Assembly: GCA_964643355.1 (NCBI GenBank)
Contig: CAZXPW010000004.1
Span: 62,001 to 126,000, forward strand
Reading direction: 5' to 3'
From: FEN-1350 sp964643355
GTDB taxonomy: Bacteria > Planctomycetota > Phycisphaerae > Sedimentisphaerales > Anaerohalosphaeraceae
DNA: 64,000 nt
Positions 41,486-50,316 of this stretch are shown in pieces; within the stretch, counting starts at the first letter, position 1; each line of letters opens with the position of its first letter. The position numbers were made by a program, and so were the translations under genes. The notes under the pieces were generated by a model, which was not told where the DNA came from, ran no database searches, and saw only the letters and a program-made list of their open reading frames with translations.

Positions 41486-42898
41486 ATGAAAAAACCAGTC
41501 GGATTGAATCAGATTGTCGGTGTGGCGGTGATCCTGTGCGGAATTTCCTTTGGCCAGGTCCAAACGGTTGTGGTCCATCTACCTTCCGATCAAGCCGGGC
41601 CGGAATTCAAGTTTCCGGAAAATGCCGCGGGCAAAGTGCCCCTGCCTTCCCAAAGCGATGCCGCCTCAAAAGCCGTATTCACAATCATTGATGGAACCCG
41701 CGATCGGAACGGCGGGCCGCTGGCCAAACTCAACGACGGCAAGCTGCCCGCCGAGCAAGATCAGCCAGCCGAGAATTTCTTCTTTGCCGCCGGTTCTGAG
41801 GGCTGCCGGTTGACCATCGACTTGGGCAAGCGGGTCGAGATCAACCAGGTCAATACCTATTCCTGGCATCCTGGCGGCCGGGGCCCGCAAGTCTATGTTC
41901 TTTACGGTTCCGATGGCAAGACCTCCGACTTTAATGTCGCCCCCAAACGGCCGGCGGTCCCCGATCAATGCGGTTGGAAGCTTCTGGCCAGAGTGGATAC
42001 TCGACCGAAAAAACCCCTTCAACCCGGAGGACAATATGGCGTCAGTATTGCTGACCCCAAAGGGCCTTTGGGGACATATCGGTATTTGTTGCTGGATATT
42101 GCCCGGACGGATTCCGAGGATCCTTTTGGGCACACTTTCTTCAGTGAAATCGATGTCGTTGCTTCCGGCGATCCAGTCATAGCTGCGGTTTCGTCCCGTC
42201 CATCAGCCGGTCCCGTTCGTCGCGATACCTTTATTGCCGAGCCCGGGGGCTATGAAATCGTGATCGACACCACCGAAACGCCCGACCTGACGGAATGGGC
42301 CAATAAGGAACTGGCCCCGGTCCTCCAGAAGTGGTATCCAAAGATTGTTGCGATGCTTCCCAGCGAGGGCTATCAGGCCCCCAAGCGCGTCCTGATTGTC
42401 TTCAGCCAGTCCATGCAAGGCGTTGCCGCAACCGGCGGTACTCGTGTCTCGTGTGCCGCGACATGGTACCGAAATAATCTGCAAGGTGAAGCCAAGGGTT
42501 CCGTCGTCCATGAACTGGTCCATGTCGTCCAGCAATACGGCCATGCCCGCCAGGCCGGTCGGCGCCCGGCCCGAAACCCCGGATGGGTCGTCGAAGGCAT
42601 TGCCGATTATGTCCGCTGGTTCCTCTACGAACCCCAGACCCACGGCGCGGAAATTTCACCCGCCCGCGCAGCTCAGACCCGTTACGATGCCAGCTACCGA
42701 GTCAGCGCCAACTTCATCAACTGGGTTGTGAAAAACCATGCCAAGGACATCGTCGTTAAACTGAACGCCGCAGCCCGCGAAGGCCGATACAGCGACGAGA
42801 TCTGGAAAGAGGCCACCGGGTTCACCGTCCAAGAACTCGGCGAAAAATGGAAACAGTATCTGGCGGATCCAAAACCTGCCGAGGAAAAAAAGATCTGA
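41486..42898 (+). CDS. Exported BSP-family (plant/bacterial basic secretory protein) metallopeptidase
   Basis: A 470-residue secreted protein: signal peptide (M-K-K-P, cleavage near I-S-F-G-Q), a ~200-residue N-terminal beta-rich domain resembling a discoidin-type module (L-T-I-D-L-G-K-R-V-E-I-N-Q-V near residues 108-121), then a BSP-like peptidase domain from about 260. The zinc-site motif H-E-L-V-H-V-V-Q-Q is near residue 343-351, followed by P-G-W-V-V-E-G-I-A-D-Y-V-R-W, both hallmarks of the 'peptidase of plants and bacteria' family. The linker is E-T-P-D-L-T-E-W-A-N. A carbohydrate- or surface-binding role for the N-terminal domain is inference. GAGG precedes the ATG. Confidence 0.82.
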   Translation: MKKPVGLNQIVGVAVILCGISFGQVQTVVVHLPSDQAGPEFKFPENAAGKVPLPSQSDAASKAVFTIIDGTRDRNGGPLAKLNDGKLPAEQDQPAENFFFAAGSEGCRLTIDLGKRVEINQVNTYSWHPGGRGPQVYVLYGSDGKTSDFNVAPKRPAVPDQCGWKLLARVDTRPKKPLQPGGQYGVSIADPKGPLGTYRYLLLDIARTDSEDPFGHTFFSEIDVVASGDPVIAAVSSRPSAGPVRRDTFIAEPGGYEIVIDTTETPDLTEWANKELAPVLQKWYPKIVAMLPSEGYQAPKRVLIVFSQSMQGVAATGGTRVSCAATWYRNNLQGEAKGSVVHELVHVVQQYGHARQAGRRPARNPGWVVEGIADYVRWFLYEPQTHGAEISPARAAQTRYDASYRVSANFINWVVKNHAKDIVVKLNAAAREGRYSDEIWKEATGFTVQELGEKWKQYLADPKPAEEKKI

Positions 42899-42917
42899 GG
42901 GGTGTATCTCGGGAAAT

Positions 42918-42947
42918 GCGGGGGTGAGTTTGTACCCCGCCCTTTTT
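42918..42947 (+). terminator. Intrinsic terminator of the BSP-type peptidase gene
   Basis: GCGGGGGT/ACCCCGC stem (one bulged G) at 42918-42940, followed by CC and T5 (42943-42947), 20 bp after the stop and ahead of the convergent hydrogenase gene. Confidence 0.65.
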
Positions 42948-42964
42948 CATGATCCTGTCCCCGA

Positions 42965-44356
42965 TCATTTCCGGAGCACATGTACCGCGCATGCCAAACA
43001 CGGATCAAATGCGTGGACGACCCGTAACACTTCCACCGGATGTTCGCGGTCCTGTACCGGCGTTCCCGCCAGGGCCTGCTCGATTGGGCCGGGCTGATTC
43101 ATGTCGTCCCGGGGGCTGGCGTTCCAGCAGGTTGGCGTAACGACCTGATAGTGTGCGATCTTGCCCCCGGCGATCTTCAACCAGTGTCCCAGCGCGCCCC
43201 GAGGCGCCTCGGTCAGCGACACCCCGATGCCCTCCGCCGGTTTCGTATAGGCCGCATAAACGGACCCGCCGACCTCCAACCCATCCAGCCATCCAGGCAG
43301 CGCCTCAGCCAATACCAGTGTCTCTTGCGCTCGGGCCTTGTGTCGGTCATTGACGCTGATCCCTCTGCGATACCGACCCGCCACCCACATTCGAGAGATT
43401 GGTCCGGTCTCATACGGCCGCCCGTCATATCGCGGCGCCTTCATCCACGAATACGCCCCATCCTTCGGATACGCCGGATTCGTCACCCCCTCGGACGGAT
43501 GCCGACTTGATTGGGAATCCTCAAACCAGGACCTTACCACCGTTTCTCGAATCGCCTGAGGATCCACCGACAAGACCTCACCGCTGCCGTCCGCGATCCT
43601 CCCGAGGCCGAACAGCATCCCCTTGTCTCCCTGTTGAAAGACCCCGAAGGAAAGCAGGTTTCCCGTTCCCTTTCCGATCTTGTTGTATTCAGGATATTGT
43701 ACTGCGACGAAATCCACATCCGGAAGGTAGGTGCCCCGGACAAAATCCGTGAGAGTCTGGATATACCCCCTGGCCTTGTCGATCGACTCTCGCGTCGGAA
43801 TCTGCGTGAATCCCCCCGCAATCAGCGCCGGCGAGTGGGGCTGCCGCCCCGCGAATACCGCCGCCATTTCATTGACCTGCCGCACGATTCCCACGGCCTG
43901 TTTGTAATGCTCGATCAGCCGGGCCGAATCGTCCGGCCCGATTCGCAAATCCGCCTTCCAGGCCGGCGTCCAGGGAGGCAAATCCGGCCCCGCCGCAAAA
44001 TCCAGCAAGGACAGATGGTAAAAGTGCAGAATATGCGACTGCATGAAATTGGCCGCCAGCACGAAATTTCGCAGAATCCGGGCATTGGTTGGAATCTGCG
44101 CTCCGCTTGCTGCCTCCAGTGCCGTTGCGGCGACAATTCCATGGGGGACATGACAAACTCCGCAAATCCGTTGGGTCAGATGCGCCGCCTCTGCCGGTTC
44201 CCGTCCAACCAGCAACCGTTCGAATCCGCGAAACGAGGTTCCCGCCAGCCGCGCATCAACCACCTGTTGGATTCCGCCGACGGCCTCAACGCGGACTTCC
44301 ACCCGCAAGTGACCTTCGAGCCGGGTTACGGGATCGACGATAAGCAGATTGGCCAT
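42965..44356 (-). CDS. [NiFe] hydrogenase large subunit
   Basis: Catalytic subunit for H2 oxidation or production. 463 residues. L1 motif R-I-C-G-V-C-H-V-P-H near residue 63 and C-terminal L2 motif D-P-C-L-A-C-A-V-H provide the four cysteines that bind Ni and Fe. The N-terminal V-T-R-L-E-G-H-L-R-V motif is present. The protein ends only four residues (V-L-R-K) after the L2 histidine, whereas many group 1 enzymes carry a cleaved tail of about 15 residues. The ATG at 44356 has GGAG about 8 nt upstream (TTG 44362 is in frame). The small subunit gene lies 40 bp upstream. No cytochrome b subunit or hyp maturation genes are in the window. Confidence 0.92.
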   Translation of the reverse strand: MANLLIVDPVTRLEGHLRVEVRVEAVGGIQQVVDARLAGTSFRGFERLLVGREPAEAAHLTQRICGVCHVPHGIVAATALEAASGAQIPTNARILRNFVLAANFMQSHILHFYHLSLLDFAAGPDLPPWTPAWKADLRIGPDDSARLIEHYKQAVGIVRQVNEMAAVFAGRQPHSPALIAGGFTQIPTRESIDKARGYIQTLTDFVRGTYLPDVDFVAVQYPEYNKIGKGTGNLLSFGVFQQGDKGMLFGLGRIADGSGEVLSVDPQAIRETVVRSWFEDSQSSRHPSEGVTNPAYPKDGAYSWMKAPRYDGRPYETGPISRMWVAGRYRRGISVNDRHKARAQETLVLAEALPGWLDGLEVGGSVYAAYTKPAEGIGVSLTEAPRGALGHWLKIAGGKIAHYQVVTPTCWNASPRDDMNQPGPIEQALAGTPVQDREHPVEVLRVVHAFDPCLACAVHVLRK

Positions 44357-44396
44357 AATCAAAACTCCGTATCAAGGAAGTCGATATCAGAATCGG

Positions 44397-45296
44397 TTAA
44401 CTTCTCAAACCGCGACTCCGTCCGCGTCGTCGGGGAACGGGATTCGGAAACGACGGCTCCGTACATCCCAGACAGGGAGATCCGGCCTGTACGCACCAAT
44501 TAACGCCGTTGTTCCACTTCATCCGGGCACAGGGTGCGCCCGTTCCGGGCCCTTGACAGCCGAGGTCTTCCATGCACCGACCATTGACGCCAAAGCTGCG
44601 GGCTTTCCCCCGGTCCTCGAACGGGCATTCGTCATGAATCCGCCGTCCATAGAGTGAGGCAGGCCGTCCCCGATCATCCACCGGAATTTCCTTGCCCTGC
44701 AAAACGGAGACGAGCGTCGATACTATCCAGTTCGGATGCGGCGGACAGCCGGGCACATTCAGGATTTGGCCGCCGACGATTGCCCCCACGGCCTTGACGC
44801 CGGTCGGATTTCCCCCGATGGCATTGACCCCCCCATACGAAGCACAGGTCCCGATCGCGATGACCTGTCGCGATCGGCTTGCCAGATCGCGCACCGCCTG
44901 CTCAAAAGGAATCTCCTTGTCTCCGTCCGTCCACGGTACGCAGGCATGTCCGCCAAAAGCCGTCGGTACTCCGCCTTCGACCAGCAGAATGAAATTGTCG
45001 GCCTTCTGGATCGGATCGACCACCGTCTGTCCCGCTCCGGCCGATAGGGTTGGATGATAAGCCACGGACATCGTATGGATCAGGACCTCCGTCGCATCCT
45101 TCGGTTCGCTCGGCGAGATATAGTTGAGAAACGAAATCGAACAGCCGCTGCATCCGCTTCCCTGAATCCACAACACCGAGGGGGAGTCCGGCCGATTCAT
45201 CGCCGCCTCGACACCAGCCAATTCCAGCCGATCCAGTCCCAGCGCCGCCGAGGCCGCCGCACAGTATTTCAAAAACGATCGTCGCGTGATCTGCAT
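44397..45296 (-). CDS. [NiFe] hydrogenase small subunit, Tat-exported
   Basis: Electron-transfer subunit with three iron-sulfur clusters, 299 residues. A Tat signal T-R-R-S-F-L-K-Y is at residues 4-11, so the heterodimer is probably exported and faces the periplasm. Proximal-cluster ligands: S-G-C-S-G-C-S near residue 48-54, I-G-T-C-A-S-Y-G-G near 148 and P-G-C-P-P-H-P near 182. Medial/distal ligands follow in H-D-E-C-P-F and in G-C-Q-G-P, N-W-C-V and C-L-G-C-T-E-P near the C-terminus. It precedes the large subunit gene by 40 bp. A membrane anchor helix is not seen at the C-terminus, which ends basic (P-R-R-R-G-R-S-R), so membrane attachment is uncertain. Confidence 0.92.
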   Translation of the reverse strand: MQITRRSFLKYCAAASAALGLDRLELAGVEAAMNRPDSPSVLWIQGSGCSGCSISFLNYISPSEPKDATEVLIHTMSVAYHPTLSAGAGQTVVDPIQKADNFILLVEGGVPTAFGGHACVPWTDGDKEIPFEQAVRDLASRSRQVIAIGTCASYGGVNAIGGNPTGVKAVGAIVGGQILNVPGCPPHPNWIVSTLVSVLQGKEIPVDDRGRPASLYGRRIHDECPFEDRGKARSFGVNGRCMEDLGCQGPGTGAPCARMKWNNGVNWCVQAGSPCLGCTEPSFPNPVPRRRGRSRGLRS

Positions 45297-45473
45297 GGGT
45301 TATCCTCGTTGCCGTTTCCGTACTTCGATTCATGCCGCCGGATCCGTTACAACCACTCCCCCCGGCGCGCAAATACCCACCCTCTGCCATTTCCCTGTCT
45401 GTGCTCAAAGCGTCCCGTGGGTAACGCCTTTTCCGAAATCCGGTTCAGCGATGAATCCCCCCGGCGCGACAGG

Positions 45474-46589
45474 TCATTGCGCTATCGAAGAATCGTTCTC
45501 GCCCGTCGTCGGCTGTGGCAGGGGGAGCTCGGCGGATGCCTCCATTCCCGCTGGTTTGGCCGGCAGCTCCACGATCGGGATCCGTGGAGATTGCCCCTCG
45601 ACCCCGACGGATTTGTCCTCGGCCATGGAATCCTCTTGACCGTCTTGACGGAGAATCGAACCCAGATCCGCAATCAAAGAATTCGCTGGCGTTTCTTCAT
45701 CCCCGAAAAGCGGGTCCTCCTCCGACAACTCGCCATCGTCGTCTTCCTCGATGATTGGAACGGCCGCAACTTCCCGATTTTCCGTCGTCCCATGGCTTTC
45801 ACTTGCGCTCTCGGCTTCCGCGGCATAGATGGCCTTCGGCACCGCCTGCTCGGCCGGTTCATCGGTCAAGGATCGAAGCAGAATGGTTCCGGTCGCTTCG
45901 GGTTGTTCCGCCCAGATCAGCCGAAGACGAATCAGTTCCAACATCCCCAGAAACAATCCGATCATTACCAGCCGATTCTCGCGATCCTTGAAGATCTGTT
46001 CCATGGATAACGGTCCCTCGGTCTGCAGCCGGTGCAGAATCTCGATCTGGTACAGGTCGATTGGCGTGTCGTCGGTGATGTGCTCATAGCTGGCGTATTG
46101 CCCGACGCTCTTGAGGATGTGGTCGAACGCTTCCAGCAGCGTCCAGATGCTGACCTGATCCAGATCGATCTCCGGCTCGGCGTCGCCCTTGAGCTCCGAC
46201 AGAATCTTGTCCGGACGGGTGAAGCGATCTCCGCGAATCTCGGCCGACTCCTCCAGGAGATTGGCCGCATCCTTGAATTTCTTGTACTCCAGCAGTTGAC
46301 GGACCAGTTCCGCCCGCGGATCGATGGCCGTCGTTTCGCCCTCCTCGTCTGTCGGCGCCGCCGGCAACAGCATCGCCGACTTGATTTCCATCAGCGACGC
46401 CGCCATCACCAGAAAATCCCCCGCCAGATCGATATCCAACTGTTTGAGCATCTCCAGATACTGAATATATTGCGCCGTAATCCGCGCGATCGGGATGTCA
46501 TAAATATCGACCTCCTCCTTGCGCACCAGATACAACAACAGATCCAGCGGCCCGGAAAAGACTTCCAGATTGACCCGATATTCGCTCAC
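45474..46589 (-). CDS. scpA: Segregation and condensation protein A with an acidic C-terminal extension
   Basis: Kleisin subunit that bridges SMC heads in chromosome condensation. 371 residues, against about 250 usually. The N-terminal SMC-neck region F-S-G-P-L-D-L-L-L-Y-L-V near residues 11-22 and the I-x-x-A-S-x-L-M-x-I-K-S segment near 65 are diagnostic. The winged-helix C-domain (L-Q-T-E-G-P-L-S-M-E-Q-I-F) ends near residue 245. From there to 371 is a low-complexity acidic tail (E-E-D-D-D-G-E, P-A-E-Q-A, P-A-K-P-A) with no obvious fold. It starts with GTG overlapping the stop of the preceding gene (GTGA). scpB is not adjacent. Confidence 0.9.
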   Translation of the reverse strand: MSEYRVNLEVFSGPLDLLLYLVRKEEVDIYDIPIARITAQYIQYLEMLKQLDIDLAGDFLVMAASLMEIKSAMLLPAAPTDEEGETTAIDPRAELVRQLLEYKKFKDAANLLEESAEIRGDRFTRPDKILSELKGDAEPEIDLDQVSIWTLLEAFDHILKSVGQYASYEHITDDTPIDLYQIEILHRLQTEGPLSMEQIFKDRENRLVMIGLFLGMLELIRLRLIWAEQPEATGTILLRSLTDEPAEQAVPKAIYAAEAESASESHGTTENREVAAVPIIEEDDDGELSEEDPLFGDEETPANSLIADLGSILRQDGQEDSMAEDKSVGVEGQSPRIPIVELPAKPAGMEASAELPLPQPTTGENDSSIAQ

Positions 46590-46855
46590 CGGGAGTCTTC
46601 CTCGAGATCGTCCAGCCCTTCCATATCTCCGGATTCCTGCTCCATCTCCTGCAGAACTTGTTTGGCCTTTTCCACATCCGCCGCCAGAACCTGGACTTGC
46701 AATCGGACTTCCTGGATCGGCGGCATATTGGCCATCAGATCGCCTCCGACGACCGCCACCTTCAGCCCCGCCGACTCCAGGGCCAATTTGGCGATTTCCG
46801 CGTCGAAGTCGTTTTCAAATTCCGCTACGGTTACCAGAGGTTCTTTTTCTCGCAT
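46586..46855 (-). CDS. DUF2007-like small protein
   Basis: An 89-residue protein. Residues about 6-70 match the DUF2007 pattern (L-V-T-V-A-E-F-E-N-D-F-D-A-E-I-A-K-L-A-L-E-S-A-G and V-A-V-V-G-G-D, then V-R-L-Q-V), an alpha/beta fold sometimes annotated as a putative signal-transducing protein. The C-terminal ~20 residues are acidic. It lies one nucleotide after the trpS stop and overlaps the scpA start by four bases, so all three are translationally linked. The function is unknown. Confidence 0.75.
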   Translation of the reverse strand: MREKEPLVTVAEFENDFDAEIAKLALESAGLKVAVVGGDLMANMPPIQEVRLQVQVLAADVEKAKQVLQEMEQESGDMEGLDDLEEDSR

Positions 46856-46856
46856 G

Positions 46857-47837
46857 TTAAAATCCCAATCCTGTGACTTGACGAACCGTGTCCATCGTTT
46901 TTCGTGCGACCGCGCGCGCCCGTTTGGCCCCGTCGTCAAGAACCTGCAGGACGGCGTCCCGATCCTTCTCGAAGTGTGCCCGTTTTTCGCGATACGGCCG
47001 GAAATACTCCAGAATCAATTCCACAACTCGCTTTTTGACCGCTCCGTACCCGGTTCCGCCCTTGCGGTATTTGTCTTGCCACTCTTGGATTTCCTCCGGC
47101 GAGGCCGCCAGCTTCAGCAACGCAAAGATATTGCATTTGTCCGGATCTTTCGGATCCTCAACCGGCGTCGAATCGGTTACCATCTTCATGATCTTGTTTT
47201 TGACCGAGCGTTCCGGTTCAAAGATTTCGATCGTGTTGCCGTAACTCTTGCTCATCTTCCGCCCGTCCAGTCCCGGCACGACCGCCACCGACTCAAGGAT
47301 ATAATCCTTCGGGATCGTCAGCGTTTCGCCGTACTGAGCGTTAAATTTCATCGCAATGTCCCGAGTCACTTCAATGTGTTGCTTCTGGTCGGCCCCGACC
47401 GGCACAAGGTTGCTGTGATAAATCAAAATGTCGGCCGCCTGCAAAACCGGATATGCAAACAAACCGTGATTGGCGGACAATCCCTGGTCAACCTTGTCCT
47501 TGTAGGAAGTGCACCGCTGCAGGAGCCCCATCGGCGTCACGCACGACAAGATCCAGGCCAGTTCCGTTACCTCCGGCACATCCGACTGTCGCCAGAAGAC
47601 CGTTCGCTGGGTATCCAGACCCAGTGCCAGGTAATCCATCGTGACATCTAAGCACCGCTGCCGAAGATCCTCCGGCGCAGGAGTATTGGTCATCGAATGG
47701 TAATCGGCGATGAAATAAAAACCTTCGTTTTCCGCCTGTAACTGCAGATGCTGTCGCATCGCCCCGAAAAAATTGCCGATATGCAGCTTTCCCGAGGGCT
47801 GAATCCCTGAAAGTACTCTCAACTTTGCCTCCCGCAA
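46857..47837 (-). CDS. trpS: Tryptophanyl-tRNA synthetase
   Basis: Class I synthetase charging tRNA-Trp. 326 residues, normal length. The class I signature H-I-G-N is at residues 19-22 (S-G-K-L-H-I-G-N) and the K-M-S-K-S loop is near residue 195. The Trp-binding region D-Y-H-S-M-T near 45 and G-L-L-Q-R near 105 are conserved. GGGAGG lies upstream of the ATG. It is the first gene of the trpS-DUF2007-scpA group. It has no visible T-box or TrpR-type palindrome upstream. Confidence 0.93.
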   Translation of the reverse strand: MREAKLRVLSGIQPSGKLHIGNFFGAMRQHLQLQAENEGFYFIADYHSMTNTPAPEDLRQRCLDVTMDYLALGLDTQRTVFWRQSDVPEVTELAWILSCVTPMGLLQRCTSYKDKVDQGLSANHGLFAYPVLQAADILIYHSNLVPVGADQKQHIEVTRDIAMKFNAQYGETLTIPKDYILESVAVVPGLDGRKMSKSYGNTIEIFEPERSVKNKIMKMVTDSTPVEDPKDPDKCNIFALLKLAASPEEIQEWQDKYRKGGTGYGAVKKRVVELILEYFRPYREKRAHFEKDRDAVLQVLDDGAKRARAVARKTMDTVRQVTGLGF

Positions 47838-48258
47838 TGAATCTCACGGTTGTCTGTGCAGCGAAATAGACCATAAACCCATACAGTACCAACTGCCCTG
47901 CCCCCCAGTCAAGACACAACAAGCCGGGTTTGCCGGTTTTGGATAATCCATCATGATTTCAGATTGAACAAAAAACCGGGTTTGAATTGCCTTCACGGTG
48001 TAAGAGGGGGGAAGGCAGTATAAAATATATTTGATATGGTAGTGTGGTTTTGATGTTGTTTTATGTGAATTTTGAATTAAAACATGAAAAAATGTTCGAT
48101 TTGCGCATACTTTAGTATTTGTTTGGAACAAATTATAACACGCATTGTTTTTCTTATTGACCTTTTATTCTTTTCCTCTATCATTCAAGGTAACAGGTTT
48201 CAAGCGTAACAAGGTTGAATGTTAAAATGTTTTAATACTGAGCAACGAGGAGTCCGCC
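47838..48258. other. Intergenic region between divergent trpS and acs
   Basis: This 421-bp AT-rich gap holds the promoters for the two divergent genes. It contains the acs promoter at 48157-48184 and a second AT-rich segment 48209-48240, but no reading frame with family similarity and no strong hairpin beyond short AT palindromes. Confidence 0.5.
48157..48184 (+). promoter_or_regulatory. Candidate promoter of acs
   Basis: TTGACC (48157-48162), 16 bp, TATCAT (48179-48184). The predicted leader is about 68 nt. Confidence 0.5.
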
Positions 48259-50238
48259 ATGTCAGAACAAGCAAAAGGTATGCAGTCGTTGATGGTCGAA
48301 ACCCGCAGATTTCCCCCCCCGGCCAACATCCGCAACAATGCCTGGGTCAGCAGCGAGAAAGAGTATCAGAAACTCTGGGAACAATCGATTAATGATCCCG
48401 ACGGGTTCTGGCTCGAACAAGCCAAAATGTTATCCTGGTTCAAGGAACCTACCGTAAGCTTGAAGTACACCTGGGACACCAAGGCCCGAAAAATCGAACA
48501 TACCTGGTTTGAAGACGGCCAACTCAATGTCTCCTACAACTGTCTCGACCGACACATAGGCACTCCCATCGCCAAAAAGATCGCCATCCTTTGGCAGGGC
48601 GAGGAGGAAAACGCCGTCAAGAAGATCACCTATGAGCAGCTTTTTAAGGAGGTCTGCAAGTTCGCCAATGTCCTCAAAAGCCGCGGCATCAAGAAAGGCG
48701 ATCGCGTCGCCATCTACATGCCCATGATCCCGGAACTGGTCGTCGCGATGCTGGCCTGCACCCGGATCGGCGCGATCCACTCGATTATTTTCGGCGGATT
48801 CAGCGCCGATGCCATCAAGGGACGGGTCAACGATTCCACATGCAAGGCCCTGATCACCGCCAATATCTCCTTGCGGGCCGGCAAACACATCCCTCTCAAA
48901 AAAATCGTCGACGAAGCCCTCACCGGCTGTCCCAGCATCGAGTCCGTGGTCGTCGCAAAGGCCACGGAAGATCCATGCGACATGAAGGCCGGCCGCGATT
49001 TCTGGTACCATGAACTGATGGCCAAGGTCTCTGACCAATGCCCCGCGGAAAAGATGAACGCCGAAGACCCGATGTTCATCCTCTACACCTCCGGTTCTAC
49101 GGGAAAACCCAAAGGAGTTGTGCATACCACGGGCGGGTATCTCATGCATGTCGCCCTGACCCACAAGGTTGTTTTCAACATCCACGAAGATGACATATAC
49201 TGGTGTACCGCCGATATCGGCTGGGTCACCGGCCACAGTTATATCGTCTATGGCCCCTTGACCAACGGCGCGACTTCCCTGATGTTCGAGGGTGTTCCCA
49301 CCTATCCCGATGCCGGCCGTTTCTGGCATGTCTGCGACAAGTTCGGCGTCACCGTCTTCTATACCGCCCCGACCGCCATCCGGGCCCTGATGCGCCTCGG
49401 CGACGAATGGGTCACCAAATACAAACTTGACAAACTCCGCGTCCTCGGCACGGTGGGCGAGCCCATCAATCCCGAAGCGTGGATCTGGTACTACGAAAAA
49501 GTCGGCCACAGCCGCTGCCCGATCGTGGACACCTGGTGGCAGACCGAAACCGGCGGCTTTATGATAACCCCGCTGCCCGGTGCCCATACCCTCAAACCCG
49601 GCAGCGCCTGCAAACCCTTCTTCGGCGTCGATACTGTCGTCCTCCGCGACGATGGTTCCGTCTGCAATGTCAACGAAGGCGGCAAGCTCTGCATCCGCAA
49701 ACCCTGGCCGGGCATGATGCGGACAATGTACGGCGACCACGACCGTTTTATCGACACCTACTTTACCATGTTCAACGACCTGTACTTTACAGGCGACGGT
49801 TGCCGCGTCGATGAGGACGGCGACCACTGGCTCATGGGCCGCATCGACGATGTCGTCAATGTCTCCGGGCACCGTATTGGTACCGCCGAAGTCGAAAGCG
49901 CCCTGGTCAGCCATCCCAAGGTTGCCGAAGCCGCCGTCACGCCCATCCCGCACGAAATCAAGGGGCAGGGATTGTATGCCTATGTTACCCTTAAGGAAGG
50001 CATTCACGAAAGCGATGAACTCAAGAAGGAACTGATGAACCATGTCCGAAAGGAGATTGGACCCATCGCTCAACCGGAAGCCATTCAGTTCGCGCCCGGC
50101 CTGCCCAAGACCCGGTCGGGCAAGATCATGCGGCGAATCCTCCGCAAGATCGCCGAACGCGACACCTCCAACCTCGGCGACATCACCACCCTGGCCGATC
50201 CCAGCGTCGTCGAACACCTGGTCAAAAACCGCGGCTAA
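48259..50238 (+). CDS. acs: Acetyl-CoA synthetase (AMP-forming)
   Basis: Converts acetate, ATP and CoA into acetyl-CoA, AMP and PPi in the cytoplasm. 659 residues, the usual Acs length. AMP-binding signature Y-T-S-G-S-T-G-K-P-K-G near residue 275 and W-W-Q-T-E-T-G-G near 425 are conserved. The C-terminal T-R-S-G-K-I-M-R-R carries K622, equivalent to the lysine that is acetylated to inactivate Acs in enterobacteria. AcuC-type deacetylase and GNAT-domain genes lie within 10 kb, so acetylation control is plausible. GAGGAG precedes the ATG. A terminator and an OFA-type transporter gene follow. Confidence 0.95.
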   Translation: MSEQAKGMQSLMVETRRFPPPANIRNNAWVSSEKEYQKLWEQSINDPDGFWLEQAKMLSWFKEPTVSLKYTWDTKARKIEHTWFEDGQLNVSYNCLDRHIGTPIAKKIAILWQGEEENAVKKITYEQLFKEVCKFANVLKSRGIKKGDRVAIYMPMIPELVVAMLACTRIGAIHSIIFGGFSADAIKGRVNDSTCKALITANISLRAGKHIPLKKIVDEALTGCPSIESVVVAKATEDPCDMKAGRDFWYHELMAKVSDQCPAEKMNAEDPMFILYTSGSTGKPKGVVHTTGGYLMHVALTHKVVFNIHEDDIYWCTADIGWVTGHSYIVYGPLTNGATSLMFEGVPTYPDAGRFWHVCDKFGVTVFYTAPTAIRALMRLGDEWVTKYKLDKLRVLGTVGEPINPEAWIWYYEKVGHSRCPIVDTWWQTETGGFMITPLPGAHTLKPGSACKPFFGVDTVVLRDDGSVCNVNEGGKLCIRKPWPGMMRTMYGDHDRFIDTYFTMFNDLYFTGDGCRVDEDGDHWLMGRIDDVVNVSGHRIGTAEVESALVSHPKVAEAAVTPIPHEIKGQGLYAYVTLKEGIHESDELKKELMNHVRKEIGPIAQPEAIQFAPGLPKTRSGKIMRRILRKIAERDTSNLGDITTLADPSVVEHLVKNRG

Positions 50239-50255
50239 ACGAGAATTACCAACGA

Positions 50256-50289
50256 AAGGCCGGATGCGAAAACCGTATCCGGCCTTTTT
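50256..50289 (+). terminator. Intrinsic terminator between acs and the OFA transporter gene
   Basis: A perfect 10-bp stem AAGGCCGGAT/ATCCGGCCTT with an 11-nt loop, followed by TTT. It starts 18 bp after the acs stop, before the OFA Shine-Dalgarno, and would reduce read-through into the transporter gene. Confidence 0.8.
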
Positions 50290-50316
50290 CACGAACCTCT
50301 TGAGAGAGGATGGACT

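Noticed and set aside
46032..47651. Plus-strand open frame (about 539 codons) opposite trpS, DUF2007 and scpA
   Set aside because: Antisense shadow of three confident genes with arginine/leucine/glutamine-rich nonsense composition.
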